From positions 1 through 35,218 of the forward strand of contig CAZCOE010000073.1 of assembly GCA_964500525.1 (NCBI GenBank): a stretch of 35,218 nt of DNA, written 5' to 3'. The notes below the pieces were generated by a model. It worked only from the letters and a program-made list of their open reading frames with translations, did not search any database and was not told the DNA's origin. Source of the DNA: RGIG7378 sp964500525. Lineage in GTDB: Bacteria > Bacillota > Clostridia > RGIG7378. Position numbers and translations under genes: made by a program. Shown here in pieces: positions 8,136 through 16,374 of the stretch; within the stretch, counting starts at the first letter, position 1; the number at the start of each line of letters is the position of its first letter.

Positions 8136-8187
8136 TTGAGAAATAATCTCAACCATACGTTGATTTTCTCAGTTTTTCGAGTACAAT
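8136..8187 (+). promoter_or_regulatory. Promoter and nested inverted repeats upstream of the AAA ATPase
   Basis: TTGATT (8160-8165) and TACAAT (8182-8187) are 16 bases apart. Just upstream are two nested inverted repeats: TTGAGA/TCTCAA (8136-8141, 8147-8152) and TCAAC/GTTGA (8149-8153, 8159-8163). The second overlaps the -35 box, so repressor binding is possible. Confidence 0.5.
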
Positions 8188-8219
8188 ATAAAGTGAAAAG
8201 ATGAAAGGAGACTCCCTTA

Positions 8220-9488
8220 ATGCTTCTGCAATTTAATTTCAAGAATTTCAAATCCTTCAAAGATGATACAACAATAGACCTGACTGCAACTAAAATTTCC
8301 GAATTCAATAATCATGTTGTTAGCATTGCAAACGAAAGAATACTCCCTGTCGCAGCTATATTTGGTGCCAATGCAAGCGGCAAGTCAAATGTACAGGAAG
8401 CTTTCAGATATATGTCGATGTATGTAATTAATTCATGGGGCTATGGCAATGAATCAGATCAAAAAGAAAAGAGGTCAAAGTTTTTCAAACCTACGCCGTT
8501 CCTATTTGATTCTGATAGTCGCGCTGCCGAATCGTCTTTTGAAGTATATTTTATTGATTCTGAAGAAAACGGGGCAAAGACTTATAATTATGGCTTTACC
8601 GTAAATAGCAATGGCGTTTGCGAAGAATGGCTTAATTACAAATCGAAGACTTCACGCGGTGATTATAAAAAGATATTCTATCGCAATGGGAATGAACTTG
8701 ATTTATCTGGTATTCCATCAAAAAGTCAGGAAAACCTAATGATTGCTTTGGAAAATGAAACGCTTATTGTATCTTTAGGAGCCAAACTTAAGATCGCCAA
8801 GCTAAAGTATATCCGTGACTGGTTCATCAATAATGTCTTTGCTGATTTCGGCAAACCGATAGAAAACTATTTCTTATCGCAACTGGTTCCGGAGGGGTTT
8901 GCCGATGACAAAAGGGTCCAGGAAAAGGTAGTCGATTATTTTGCTTCGTTTGATCCTTCCATAATTGGATTCAATGTGGAAAAATTGAAAGTGGACAGCG
9001 ATGAAGATGGTGATCATCTGAAAATAGATGCTATTCACAAGATGATTGGCTCGGACCAGACTGCTTCTATTCCTCTGCAAAATGAGTCTGCAGGAACATT
9101 GAAAATGTTTGCACTTTATCCAATGCTTCAGGATGTATTGTCAACCGGTGGCGTACTGTTTATCGATGAGTTGAATGCACGACTTCATCCGCTGCTTGTG
9201 AGAACATTTGTCATCACATTCTTGAATTCGGAAATTAATACCAGGAATGCCCAGTTGATTTTTACTTCTCATGATTCATGGCAACTAAACGGAAATATGC
9301 TGCGCAGAGATGAAATCTGGTTTACAGAAAAGGCTTTGGATGGCGTTTCAACTTTGTATTCGCTTGCAGACTTTTTTGATGAAGATGGCGTAAAAATTCG
9401 CAAGGATGAAAACTACGAAAAGAATTATTTGTTTGGAAAGTACGGAGCAATTCCCTCCTTGAAATATTTTGATATGTTTATGGAGTAA
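8220..9488 (+). CDS. AAA family ATPase (COG1106, AbiLi/RloB-partner type), 422 aa
   Basis: SMC/RecF-like AAA ATPase of the COG1106 group. The N-terminus MLLQFNFKNFKSFKDDT is the family's first strand. Walker A GANASGKS is at residues 49-56, an ABC-like signature region is NESAGTLKMFALYPML, and VLFIDELNARLHPLL is Walker B. A switch histidine lies in IFTSHDSWQL. RBS AAAGGAG precedes ATG. In related loci this ATPase is followed by an RloB-family nuclease-like gene, and the pair is known as a phage-defence unit (AbiL of Lactococcus is, from memory, of this kind). Here the partner begins five bases after the stop but is broken. Codon use is AT-richer than in the flanking genes, suggesting horizontal transfer. 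The ATPase itself appears intact. Confidence 0.85.
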   Translation: MLLQFNFKNFKSFKDDTTIDLTATKISEFNNHVVSIANERILPVAAIFGANASGKSNVQEAFRYMSMYVINSWGYGNESDQKEKRSKFFKPTPFLFDSDSRAAESSFEVYFIDSEENGAKTYNYGFTVNSNGVCEEWLNYKSKTSRGDYKKIFYRNGNELDLSGIPSKSQENLMIALENETLIVSLGAKLKIAKLKYIRDWFINNVFADFGKPIENYFLSQLVPEGFADDKRVQEKVVDYFASFDPSIIGFNVEKLKVDSDEDGDHLKIDAIHKMIGSDQTASIPLQNESAGTLKMFALYPMLQDVLSTGGVLFIDELNARLHPLLVRTFVITFLNSEINTRNAQLIFTSHDSWQLNGNMLRRDEIWFTEKALDGVSTLYSLADFFDEDGVKIRKDENYEKNYLFGKYGAIPSLKYFDMFME

Positions 9489-9493
9489 TAAGT

Positions 9494-9923
9494 ATGGCAA
9501 GAGTTGAAAGAAACGGAAAACGAAAAACCAGAAACCAACTTTCAAAGCAGAGGATCCCGGAACTTGGATAATATCATAGCTCACGCTGACAATTGCAACA
9601 TCAATGTCGGTTGGTCAAATCCATGTATTGAAGAATGGTTTAGCGCCTACTTTGGCGCAATGCCTACATATGGGGACTCTGTCACTTGCTGCGATGGATT
9701 TGCGGCAGCTTTTGAACACATATCAGGTCAAAAGTATGTTAAATCCGATCCGGACATTTATAAAAAGCTGAATCGGTTCGGTGATGAAATACGCGCAATC
9801 GAGATTGCCAAGCAAAAACACGAAGAGCATTTGAGAAATGGCAAATACAAGCCATCGAAAATGTCGCCTTGTACGACAGTATATCTGCTGGTAGGAGAGA
9901 TTAAAGAAAAAATAAAAGAGTAG
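9494..9923 (+). pseudogene. rloB-family gene disrupted by an internal deletion/frameshift
   Basis: ATG 9494 starts MARVERNGKRKTRNQLSKQR, then IPELG and a TAA at 9569; this is the typical RloB N-terminus. Immediately after, in another frame, the sequence reads NLDNIIAHADN, NVGWSNPCIEEWFSAYFG and TTVYLLVGEIKEK, the typical RloB C-terminal half. The middle, normally carrying the Toprim-like acidic residues between 'ELGYY' and 'NFDNII', is absent. By comparison with remembered family members I estimate 70-90 codons lost. The join falls in AACTTGGATAATATC, where ELG and NLDN codons overlap, suggesting deletion between short direct repeats. The open frame 9504-9923 alone has no ribosome binding site and is not a natural gene. 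Confidence 0.8.
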
Positions 9924-9926
9924 TTT

Positions 9927-10031
9927 TGTGGCCACGTTCCCTTAATCGAGCAAAGGAACATGGGACAGTTGTATAGTAAAACTGGACACATGGGGGTGCG
10001 GTCAAAAGTACCGAAAACTTTTCACTAGTCA
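9927..10031. repeat. Composite repeat fragment, locus E
   Basis: It contains GTGGCCACGTTCCC (compare GGTGGCCATGTTCC in locus D), GCGGTCAAAAGTACCG (also at 20408-20423) and a terminal TTTTCACTAGTCACT tract. The last TCACT supplies the TGA stop of the minus-strand gene that follows. Confidence 0.6.
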
Positions 10032-11123
10032 CTCCAGGGCCAGAATGTGCTCCCTGGGTGCCTCCATAATGTTCCAGGAAAGAGTTACTCCATCTGCGCC
10101 CCCTTGGATAATAGTCCGGACAGAGTCCCGGATGTACTCCGGATCAGTGGGCACCAATTGCTGGTTGTAATTTATCTCAACTCCGGGGAACTTGGCGCAG
10201 GGCAGCCCCTTGAGGCTCTCCACCTGTGACCGCAAGAAGTTCTCGTCCATCTGAATTGGAGGATAGCCGGCGGCCTTGGGTGCATGTTTATGCAGCAGGT
10301 CATACTCGTAACCTACCCCTGCAGGCGCCAATGTGCGCCTATACAGCATAGGCTTGATATAGTCCGCATGGGAAGCCAGCAGGCCATAGTTCTGACCCAC
10401 GAAATTGCTCACCAGGGGCGCAAACAGGTCCAGACCTACTGTGAGCCCCATGTCCCTGAAGCAGCCGCACAAACGGGAAATGCTGTCACTGACAATGTGC
10501 CCCTTGATTCTGAAGAAATCCGAGGCAAGCTCGTTTACAAAACTATAGCCCTGGGCAGGAGAGTATCCGGATATGCTGAAAAAATCATCCCCCAGGCGGT
10601 GGTATTCCTCTGCAACCAGGTCCAGGGACAGACCCTGTTCCACGAACCTCCTGCGGCAGTTCTCACACCCGCAGCTGAGCACACCGGAAACGCCCCCTCC
10701 AAAGGAATGGGTCCTGATTCTGTCCAGAAATACTCCCTTAAATCCGCATTGGGAGAAGTGATTGTTGTATATATCCAAAACTGCACGGATGTTGTTTTCA
10801 GATGAGGGACAGCAGAAGTTAAACGTCTCACCCTGCTTGGCCAGCCTAGGTTCAATAGCATTGCCCCACAGGTCCTTGGCCGGATCCACAGGAACCAGGT
10901 CTCCAATTTCCGAAAACACAGGCAGCCACAGAACCATATCTATTCCCCGGGAATCCAGGAAATCCCCAATACTCCGGTACATTTGAGGGTCCGGATACCA
11001 GCCCAGAATAACCTTGTCCACGGTTACCAACTCTGTTACCATCTGCAGTCTGTTCAGAATGTCCCGGGTGGAATAGTCCATAATGGACCAGTTGCCTGTG
11101 GGTAATTGGATAATGTACTTCAT
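10029..11123 (-). CDS. Putative glycoside-hydrolase-like TIM-barrel protein, 364 aa
   Basis: No family recognised with confidence. There is no signal peptide, so it is probably cytoplasmic. Alternating strand-helix pattern with strand-end acids (DKVILGWYPDP, GIDMVLWLPVF, GFKGVFLDRIRTH, GLTVGLDLFAP, GADGVTLSWN) resembles a TIM-barrel hydrolase of the alpha-galactosidase/GH-like superfamily. The D in FLDRIR and the D in GLDLFAP are candidate catalytic residues. A CGCENC motif near residue 150 recalls the cysteine cluster of some beta-galactosidase-like proteins. Start ATG has AGGAGA on its strand, and TGTTACAAT is a possible extended -10. It diverges from the tarI-tarJ pair. A role in sugar or cell-wall polymer metabolism is inference. 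Confidence 0.5.
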   Translation of the reverse strand: MKYIIQLPTGNWSIMDYSTRDILNRLQMVTELVTVDKVILGWYPDPQMYRSIGDFLDSRGIDMVLWLPVFSEIGDLVPVDPAKDLWGNAIEPRLAKQGETFNFCCPSSENNIRAVLDIYNNHFSQCGFKGVFLDRIRTHSFGGGVSGVLSCGCENCRRRFVEQGLSLDLVAEEYHRLGDDFFSISGYSPAQGYSFVNELASDFFRIKGHIVSDSISRLCGCFRDMGLTVGLDLFAPLVSNFVGQNYGLLASHADYIKPMLYRRTLAPAGVGYEYDLLHKHAPKAAGYPPIQMDENFLRSQVESLKGLPCAKFPGVEINYNQQLVPTDPEYIRDSVRTIIQGGADGVTLSWNIMEAPREHILALE

Positions 11124-11228
11124 GGCATTCTCCTGTGATTGGATTATGTTTCACATCCATTGTAACAGGAAAACCGCCAAAAGCTAAGGGTTAATGGAAA
11201 AAAGCCCCGCTCCTTTGGGTTGAATTTA

Positions 11229-11257
11229 TTGGCAAATTATAGTACAGTTTCTATGCT
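11229..11257 (+). promoter_or_regulatory. Likely promoter of tarI-tarJ
   Basis: TTGGCA (11229-11234) and TATGCT (11252-11257) are 17 bases apart, about 27 bases before the tarI start. Confidence 0.5.
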
Positions 11258-11284
11258 GCAATCAGAGAAAGGTAGGATGAATAC

Positions 11285-12001
11285 ATGATTTTTGGTGCGA
11301 TTTTAGCCGGTGGCGTAGGATCTCGTATGCACTTGACAGATATGCCTAAGCAGTTCTTGCCCCTGGGGGACAAGCCTATTATTGTCCATACGTTGGAGAA
11401 GTTTCTCACTTGTACCAGATTGGACAGGATATATATCGGCGTCCATCCGGATTGGGTCAGCTATACCAATGACCTGATTCAGCGCCATGTTTCCTCCCAG
11501 AGTGACCGCATCTGTGTGGTACCGGGGGGCAATACCCGCAACGATACCATTTTCAACATTGTCAGTGCCATTGAGAGTCAATATGGACAGAGTGACGATC
11601 ACATTATCGTGACCCACGACTCCGTTCGCCCATTCCTGTCTATCCGCATGATCGAGGAGAACATCGACGGAGCTCTGGAACACGGTGCTGTGGATACCGT
11701 AGTTCCCGCAGTGGACACCATAGTGGTTTCCAAGGATGGACAGATTATTTCGGAGATTCCGGAACGCAACCAAATGTATCAGGGTCAGACGCCCCAGAGC
11801 TTCAGGATTAACCTGCTCAAGGAGCTGTACAGTTCCCTCAGCGAAGAGGAGAAGATGATCCTCACAGATGCCTGCAAGATCTGTGTAGTCAGGGATTATC
11901 CCGTTCATCTGGTAATGGGAGCCGCCACCAATCTCAAGATCACCACACCCGGTGACTACAAGATTGCCCAGGCAATGGTGGGAGGAAAGATAAGTGATTA
12001 A
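11285..12001 (+). CDS. tarI: D-ribitol-5-phosphate cytidylyltransferase (TarI/IspD-like), 238 aa
   Basis: Nucleotidyltransferase of the IspD/TarI family. AGGVGSRM near residue 8 and PKQFLPLGDKP form the CTP-binding P-loop, THDSVRPFL is the conserved central motif, and PAVDTIV and YQGQTPQSFR follow as in the family. IspD makes CDP-methylerythritol, while TarI/Bcs1 makes CDP-ribitol for wall teichoic acid or capsule. The downstream overlapping TarJ-like reductase argues for TarI. RBS AGGTAGGA precedes ATG. No polymerase or glycosyltransferase of a teichoic acid operon lies in the window. Confidence 0.82.
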   Translation: MIFGAILAGGVGSRMHLTDMPKQFLPLGDKPIIVHTLEKFLTCTRLDRIYIGVHPDWVSYTNDLIQRHVSSQSDRICVVPGGNTRNDTIFNIVSAIESQYGQSDDHIIVTHDSVRPFLSIRMIEENIDGALEHGAVDTVVPAVDTIVVSKDGQIISEIPERNQMYQGQTPQSFRINLLKELYSSLSEEEKMILTDACKICVVRDYPVHLVMGAATNLKITTPGDYKIAQAMVGGKISD

Positions 12002-13007
12002 CCAGATTTACCAACTGGTCTCTCCCAAGGTGTTTTCCGTTAAGTACCAGGATCTGAACTTTGATGACAAGGTCATAATCCGCCCGGAATACATGGCCAT
12101 TTGCCATGCGGATCAGAGGTATTATCTGGGCCAGAGAGACTTGCAGACTCTGCACAAGAAGCTGCCCATGGCCTTGATTCATGAGAGCTGTGGCAGAGTA
12201 ATATACGACCCATCCCGCAAATTCCTGCCGGGGCAGAGGGTGGTCATGATTCCTAACACTCCCCCTGAGGAATGCGGCCCTATCTACGAGAATTACGCCA
12301 AGGGCTCCTACTTCCTGTCCAGCGGACACGACGGATTCATGCGGGAGCTGGTAGCTCTGGACAGCGACAGAGTGGTTGCATGTCAGGAGGTGCCTCCTCA
12401 GATTGCTGCTATTACGGAATTTGTCAGTGTTGCGGCCCATGCGGCAGACAGATTTGACAGAGCTGCCCACGAGATTCGCAGCCGCATAGGCATCTGGGGT
12501 GACGGCAGCCTGGCCTATGTGGTGGCCAACGTTATGCGGATCAAATACCCAAACAGCCGTATAATCGTGCTGGGCAAGCAGGAGCGGAAGTTGGCTCAGT
12601 TCTCCTTTGCCCACGAGACATATATTTCCGGCCAGGAGCCCCAGAACTTTGCTGTGGACCATGCCTTTGAGTGCTGCGGAGGAGAGGGCAGCTACTATGC
12701 CATCCAGGATATTATTCGCTATATAAACCCCCAGGGCACGCTTATGCTGATGGGTGTCTCGGAGAATAACGTGGCTATCAACACCCGTATGGTTTTGGAG
12801 AAGGGCATGACCCTGGTAGGATGTTCCCGCTCCGGACGCAGGGATTTCGAGACCGCTGTACAGCTTATGGCTGACCCTGTGTTCCAGAACAGACTCAAGG
12901 TAATCATTCACGAGGATGCGCCGGTGCGCTCCATCAGCGACATGCATCGGGTTATGGAGACCGACCTCTATACCGCATTTAAGACAGTCTTCAAGTGGGA
13001 AATGTAG
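11994..13007 (+). CDS. tarJ: Ribulose-5-phosphate reductase (TarJ-like), 337 aa
   Basis: Medium-chain dehydrogenase that reduces D-ribulose 5-phosphate to D-ribitol 5-phosphate with NADPH, feeding TarI. The C37-H-x-D40 segment (MAICHADQRYY) and the HES in MALIHESCG are zinc-site residues. GIWGDGSLAYVVANVM is the Rossmann loop, and AFECCGGEGS with LMLMGVSEN mark the NAD(P) domain. GTG 11994 with GGAGGAAAG upstream is the start, overlapping tarI by eight bases, so the two are coupled. A terminator-like hairpin follows. Together they give CDP-ribitol, implying ribitol-containing wall polymers or capsule. Confidence 0.82.
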   Translation: MINQIYQLVSPKVFSVKYQDLNFDDKVIIRPEYMAICHADQRYYLGQRDLQTLHKKLPMALIHESCGRVIYDPSRKFLPGQRVVMIPNTPPEECGPIYENYAKGSYFLSSGHDGFMRELVALDSDRVVACQEVPPQIAAITEFVSVAAHAADRFDRAAHEIRSRIGIWGDGSLAYVVANVMRIKYPNSRIIVLGKQERKLAQFSFAHETYISGQEPQNFAVDHAFECCGGEGSYYAIQDIIRYINPQGTLMLMGVSENNVAINTRMVLEKGMTLVGCSRSGRRDFETAVQLMADPVFQNRLKVIIHEDAPVRSISDMHRVMETDLYTAFKTVFKWEM

Positions 13008-13025
13008 GCTTGGGTCGGAGTTTTT

Positions 13026-13068
13026 GGGGCAAATTTATGCCCTAAATTTTGAAATCTGCCCCTTTTTT
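13026..13068 (+). terminator. Terminator of tarI-tarJ
   Basis: GGGGCAAATTT (13026-13036) pairs with AAATCTGCCCC (13052-13062) with one mismatch, followed by six T. Confidence 0.75.
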
Positions 13069-13168
13069 CAAGGCAGACTATTGAATTCTTTATGAAAAAG
13101 TAGAAAAATGTATTTAGAAATGTTGCTGCAACTTTTGCGACATAATTTATAAGAAGGAAACGCTCATT

Positions 13169-14368
13169 ATGGGAAACAATGAAAGAAGAGTCGGCACGGT
13201 ATCCAGAGGTATCCGCTGCCCTATTATCCGCGAAGGAGACAATCTGGCAACCATTGTTACAGACAGTGTCTTGCAGGCTGCTGCATCTGAGGGATTCCAG
13301 CTCAGGGACCGGGACGTTATCTCCGTTACAGAGTCTATTGTGGCTCGTGCTCAGGGCAACTATGCTACAGTAAGCGATATTGCCCAGGATGTTAAAACCA
13401 AGCTGGGAGGCGGCACCATCGGTGTTATTAATCCTATCCTATCCCGTAACCGTTTTGCAATTTGCCTTCGTGGCATTGCTATGGGAGCTGACAAAGTAGT
13501 CCTCATGCTGAACTACCCCTCTGACGAGGTGGGCAACGAGTTGGTCAGCCTGGACAAGCTGGACGATGCAGGTGTCAATCCCTATTCCGATGTTTTGACA
13601 GAGCAGCGCTATCGCCAGCTGTTTGGCGTTAACAAGCATGAGTTCACCGGAGTTGACTATGTAGAATACTACGGAAATCTGATCCGCGAGGCAGGAGCTG
13701 ATGTAGAGATCATATTCGCCAATCAGCCCCAGGCCATTCTCCAATATACAGACAAGGTTATCAACTGCTCTATCCATACCAGAGTTCGCACTAAGCGCAT
13801 CCTGATGGAGAAGGGAGCCAAGACAGTGCTCAATCTGGACCAGATTCTGGATGCACCTGTCAACGGCAGCGGCTACAACGAGAAGTACGGCCTGTTGGGC
13901 TCCAACAAGGCTACCGAGGACAAGGTCAAGCTGTTCCCCAGAGACTGCAAACCCTTAGTATTGGATATCCAGTCCCGGATCCTGGCTGCCACAGGCAAGC
14001 ACGTGGAGGTTATGGTCTATGGAGACGGAGCCTTCAAGGATCCTCAGGGCAAGATTTGGGAACTGGCAGATCCGGTGGTATCTCCTGCATTTACAGATGG
14101 CCTTATCGGCACGCCCAACGAGCTCAAGCTCAAGTACTTGGCTGACAATGACTTTAAGGACCTGTCCGGCGAGGCACTCAAGGCAGCCATTTCCGAGAGC
14201 ATCAAGGCTAAGGAAGGCAGCTTGGTGGGCAACATGGCATCCCAGGGAACTACCCCCCGTCAGCTGACTGATCTTATCGGTTCACTTTGCGATCTGACCA
14301 GCGGATCCGGCGACAAGGGCACGCCTGTTGTGCTGGTCCAGGGCTACTTCGACAACTATACCAATTGA
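13169..14368 (+). CDS. CofE-like coenzyme F420-0:L-glutamate ligase family protein, 399 aa
   Basis: Full-length match in layout to the CofE/FbiB-N family: RDRDVISVTESIVARAQGNY, then GGGTIGVINPILSRNRFAICLRGIAMG and VEVMVYGDGAFKDP. CofE adds glutamate to F420-0 in archaea and actinobacteria. Many Clostridia carry this homologue without an F420 pathway, and no other F420 gene is here, so the true substrate is unknown. At about 400 residues it is longer than archaeal CofE (about 250). RBS AGAAGGAAA precedes ATG. Monocistronic, followed directly by repeat locus C. Confidence 0.8.
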   Translation: MGNNERRVGTVSRGIRCPIIREGDNLATIVTDSVLQAAASEGFQLRDRDVISVTESIVARAQGNYATVSDIAQDVKTKLGGGTIGVINPILSRNRFAICLRGIAMGADKVVLMLNYPSDEVGNELVSLDKLDDAGVNPYSDVLTEQRYRQLFGVNKHEFTGVDYVEYYGNLIREAGADVEIIFANQPQAILQYTDKVINCSIHTRVRTKRILMEKGAKTVLNLDQILDAPVNGSGYNEKYGLLGSNKATEDKVKLFPRDCKPLVLDIQSRILAATGKHVEVMVYGDGAFKDPQGKIWELADPVVSPAFTDGLIGTPNELKLKYLADNDFKDLSGEALKAAISESIKAKEGSLVGNMASQGTTPRQLTDLIGSLCDLTSGSGDKGTPVVLVQGYFDNYTN

Positions 14369-14376
14369 GTTTTTAT

Positions 14377-14655
14377 AGTGAAGGGTAGAGTGACTGTGAA
14401 GCGGAGCTTTGCTCTGCTTCGCAGTCAACAGTGAATACTATATAACCGCTCATAGGAGCATATCTTCGGGTTCTTAGGGCAACGCTTCATCATTCGACCA
14501 TAGGATCGTAGAGACCACAACTCTTCACTCATCACTCTTCACTATTCACTGTCATAGTCGAGCATGGGAGCAAGGGGACCAGAGTTATTCACTCATCACT
14601 ATTCACTATTCACTGCGAAGCTATGCGCGAAGCTATGCTTCGCGCATAGCTTCGC
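14377..14655. repeat. Composite intergenic repeat, locus C
   Basis: A short plus unit (AGTGAAG GGTAG at 14377) leads to a 12-bp hairpin (14396-14407 with 14411-14422, all paired with two wobbles) and then AGTCAACAGTGAATA. Inverted units follow, including CGACCATAGGATCG and two CACTC-heptad blocks. The locus ends with a perfect 18-bp hairpin (14615-14632 with 14638-14655, loop CTATG), adjoining a CACT edge. The region lies between cofE-like and SCIFF genes. Confidence 0.85.
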
Positions 14656-14662
14656 GATAGCA

Positions 14663-14691
14663 TTGACTTTGCTACGACTCCGTGATACTAT
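14663..14691 (+). promoter_or_regulatory. Strong promoter of the SCIFF operon
   Basis: TTGACT (14663-14668), 17-base spacer, and TACTAT (14686-14691) with TGn before it. It begins eight bases after the last hairpin of repeat locus C. The leader has a small CCGGG-ATTA-CCCGG hairpin at 14715-14728. Confidence 0.8.
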
Positions 14692-14759
14692 TTCATAGAC
14701 TTTGTACAGTATCCCCGGGATTACCCGGATTCGGAAATTTATCGACAGGAGACATTACC

Positions 14760-14906
14760 ATGGAGAGAATCAGGACTCTTAAGACTCGTAACCTTTGCGA
14801 CAGCGCCAAGAACGGCGGATGCGGCGAGTGCCAGACATCTTGCCAGTCTGCTTGCAAGACCAGCTGCGGCGTTGCAAATCAGAAGTGCGAGAACACCAAC
14901 AAGTAA
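14760..14906 (+). CDS. scfA: SCIFF family ranthipeptide precursor, 48 aa
   Basis: Six-cysteines-in-forty-five (SCIFF) peptide. The C-terminal half reads CGECQTSCQSACKTSC then GVANQKC, matching the family spacing C-x2-C-x3-C-x3-C-x3-C-x6-C (C21, C24, C28, C32, C36, C43). C13 is a seventh cysteine in the leader half. The N-terminal RTLKTRNL is the typical leader for maturase recognition. A radical SAM enzyme forms Cys-to-Thr/Ser-type thioether cross-links, and SCIFF peptides have been linked to quorum-like regulation in Clostridium. AGGAG at 14747-14751 supports ATG 14760. The gene is below usual ORF size cut-offs. A terminator separates it from the maturase, allowing precursor excess. Confidence 0.95.
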   Translation: MERIRTLKTRNLCDSAKNGGCGECQTSCQSACKTSCGVANQKCENTNK

Positions 14907-14925
14907 GAATTTCACACTGAAAAGG

Positions 14926-14950
14926 GCCGCCGCGTATGGCGGCTTTTTTT
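14926..14950 (+). terminator. Terminator/attenuator between SCIFF precursor and maturase
   Basis: GCCGCC (14926-14931) pairs with GGCGGC (14938-14943), loop GCGTAT, then seven T. Partial read-through would give much more precursor than enzyme. Confidence 0.85.
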
Positions 14951-14983
14951 CGACTTCACTTTATTTATCAGAAGGAAAACCAA

Positions 14984-16372
14984 ATGGTACATCAATACAA
15001 GCTCAATGGCTACAACATTGTCCTGGACACATGTTCCGGAGCTGTTCACGTGGTGGATGAGGTGGCATATGACGTTATTGCCATGTTCAAGGACAGAACT
15101 TCCGACCAGATTATTGCAGATCTGCTTACCAAGTATGCGGATCGCCCGGATGTGACAGCAGAGGAACTCACACTGTGTATAGAGGATGTGGAGAACCTGG
15201 TTCAGGCAGGTCAGCTGTATACCGAGGACAATTTTGAAAACATGGCAGGCAAGTTCAAGGAGCGGTCCGGCAATGTGATCAAGGCACTGTGTCTCCACGT
15301 GGCTCACACCTGCAATCTCAACTGTTCCTATTGCTTTGCCAGCCAGGGCAAATACCACGGCGAACGGGCTGTTATGAGCTACGAGGTAGGCAAGAGGGCA
15401 CTGGACTTTCTGGTGGAAAACTCCGGTTCCAGAACCAATCTGGAAGTGGACTTCTTCGGCGGCGAGCCCTTGATGAACTGGGATGTGGTGAAGCAGTTGG
15501 TGGCATATGCCCGCAGCATTGAGAAGGAAAAGGGCAAGAACTTCCGCTTTACATTGACCACAAACGGCGTCCTCATAGATCAGGACGTTATCGATTTTGC
15601 CAATAGAGAAATGAGCAATGTGGTTCTCAGCCTGGACGGCCGCAAGGAGATACACGATGCAACCCGGGTAGACTATGCAGGCAACGGAAGTTATGACCGC
15701 ATTGTGCCCAAGTTTCGCAAGTTGGTAGAGGCCAGGGGAAACAAGAATTACTACATGAGAGGCACATTCACCCACGCCAATCCCGACTTTACAGAGGATG
15801 TATTCCATATGGCGGACCTGGGATTTACCGAACTCAGCATGGAGCCTGTGGTCTGCGCCCCGGGAGATCCGGCAGCACTTACTCCTGAGGACATAGAGAT
15901 AGTCAAGGAGCAGTACGAAATCCTGGCCAAGGACATGATCCGACGCAGGAGAGAGGGCAAGCCCATTACCTTCTACCACTATATGATCGATCTGGAGGGT
16001 GGCCCCTGCGTATACAAGAGAATTTCAGGCTGTGGCTCCGGCACAGAATATATGGCAGTTACACCCTGGGGAGACCTGTACCCCTGTCACCAATTCGTAG
16101 GCGAGGAGGAGTACAAGCTGGGCAACATCTGGGATGGAGTTACCAACCAGGCTCTGAGAGAGGAATTCCGCTCCTGCAACGCCTATGCCCGTCCGGACTG
16201 CAAGGATTGTTGGGCCAAGCTCTATTGCTCCGGTGGCTGTGCAGCCAATGCATATCACGCAACAGGAACAATCCGCGGCATATATGAACCCGGCTGTGAG
16301 CTGTTCCGCAAGAGAATAGAGTGCGCCATTATGATCAAGGCATCAGAGGCTGATGATAACAAGCCGGAGTAG
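14984..16372 (+). CDS. scfB: SCIFF maturase, radical SAM/SPASM thioether synthase, 462 aa
   Basis: Radical SAM enzyme that matures the preceding SCIFF peptide by installing thioether bridges. The N-terminal region (MVHQYKLNGYNIVLDTCSGAVHVV) is the precursor-binding wHTH-like domain. The cluster motif CNLNCSYC has C110, C114 and C117. DFFGGEPLMNW is the SAM-binding GGE motif. The C-terminal SPASM domain has CGSGTEYMAVTPWGDLYPC and later CKDCWAKLYCSGGC. An in-frame ATG at 14936 falls within the terminator stem; ATG 14984 with AAGGA at 14972-14976 is the start, giving a usual length. Two bases separate it from the next gene. Confidence 0.95.
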   Translation: MVHQYKLNGYNIVLDTCSGAVHVVDEVAYDVIAMFKDRTSDQIIADLLTKYADRPDVTAEELTLCIEDVENLVQAGQLYTEDNFENMAGKFKERSGNVIKALCLHVAHTCNLNCSYCFASQGKYHGERAVMSYEVGKRALDFLVENSGSRTNLEVDFFGGEPLMNWDVVKQLVAYARSIEKEKGKNFRFTLTTNGVLIDQDVIDFANREMSNVVLSLDGRKEIHDATRVDYAGNGSYDRIVPKFRKLVEARGNKNYYMRGTFTHANPDFTEDVFHMADLGFTELSMEPVVCAPGDPAALTPEDIEIVKEQYEILAKDMIRRRREGKPITFYHYMIDLEGGPCVYKRISGCGSGTEYMAVTPWGDLYPCHQFVGEEEYKLGNIWDGVTNQALREEFRSCNAYARPDCKDCWAKLYCSGGCAANAYHATGTIRGIYEPGCELFRKRIECAIMIKASEADDNKPE

Positions 16373-16374
16373 AT

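Noticed and set aside
9504..9923. Stand-alone 139-aa hypothetical protein
   Set aside because: No ribosome binding site, and the residues match only the second half of RloB; better read as part of the broken gene from 9494.
11940..12947. 335-codon minus-strand frame
   Set aside because: Shadow of tarJ; no ribosome binding site or domain.
14936..14983. Upstream start for the SCIFF maturase
   Set aside because: The ATG lies inside the terminator stem; ATG 14984 has its own ribosome binding site.
14912..15979. 355-codon minus-strand frame
   Set aside because: Shadow of the SCIFF maturase gene, which has clear radical SAM motifs on the plus strand.
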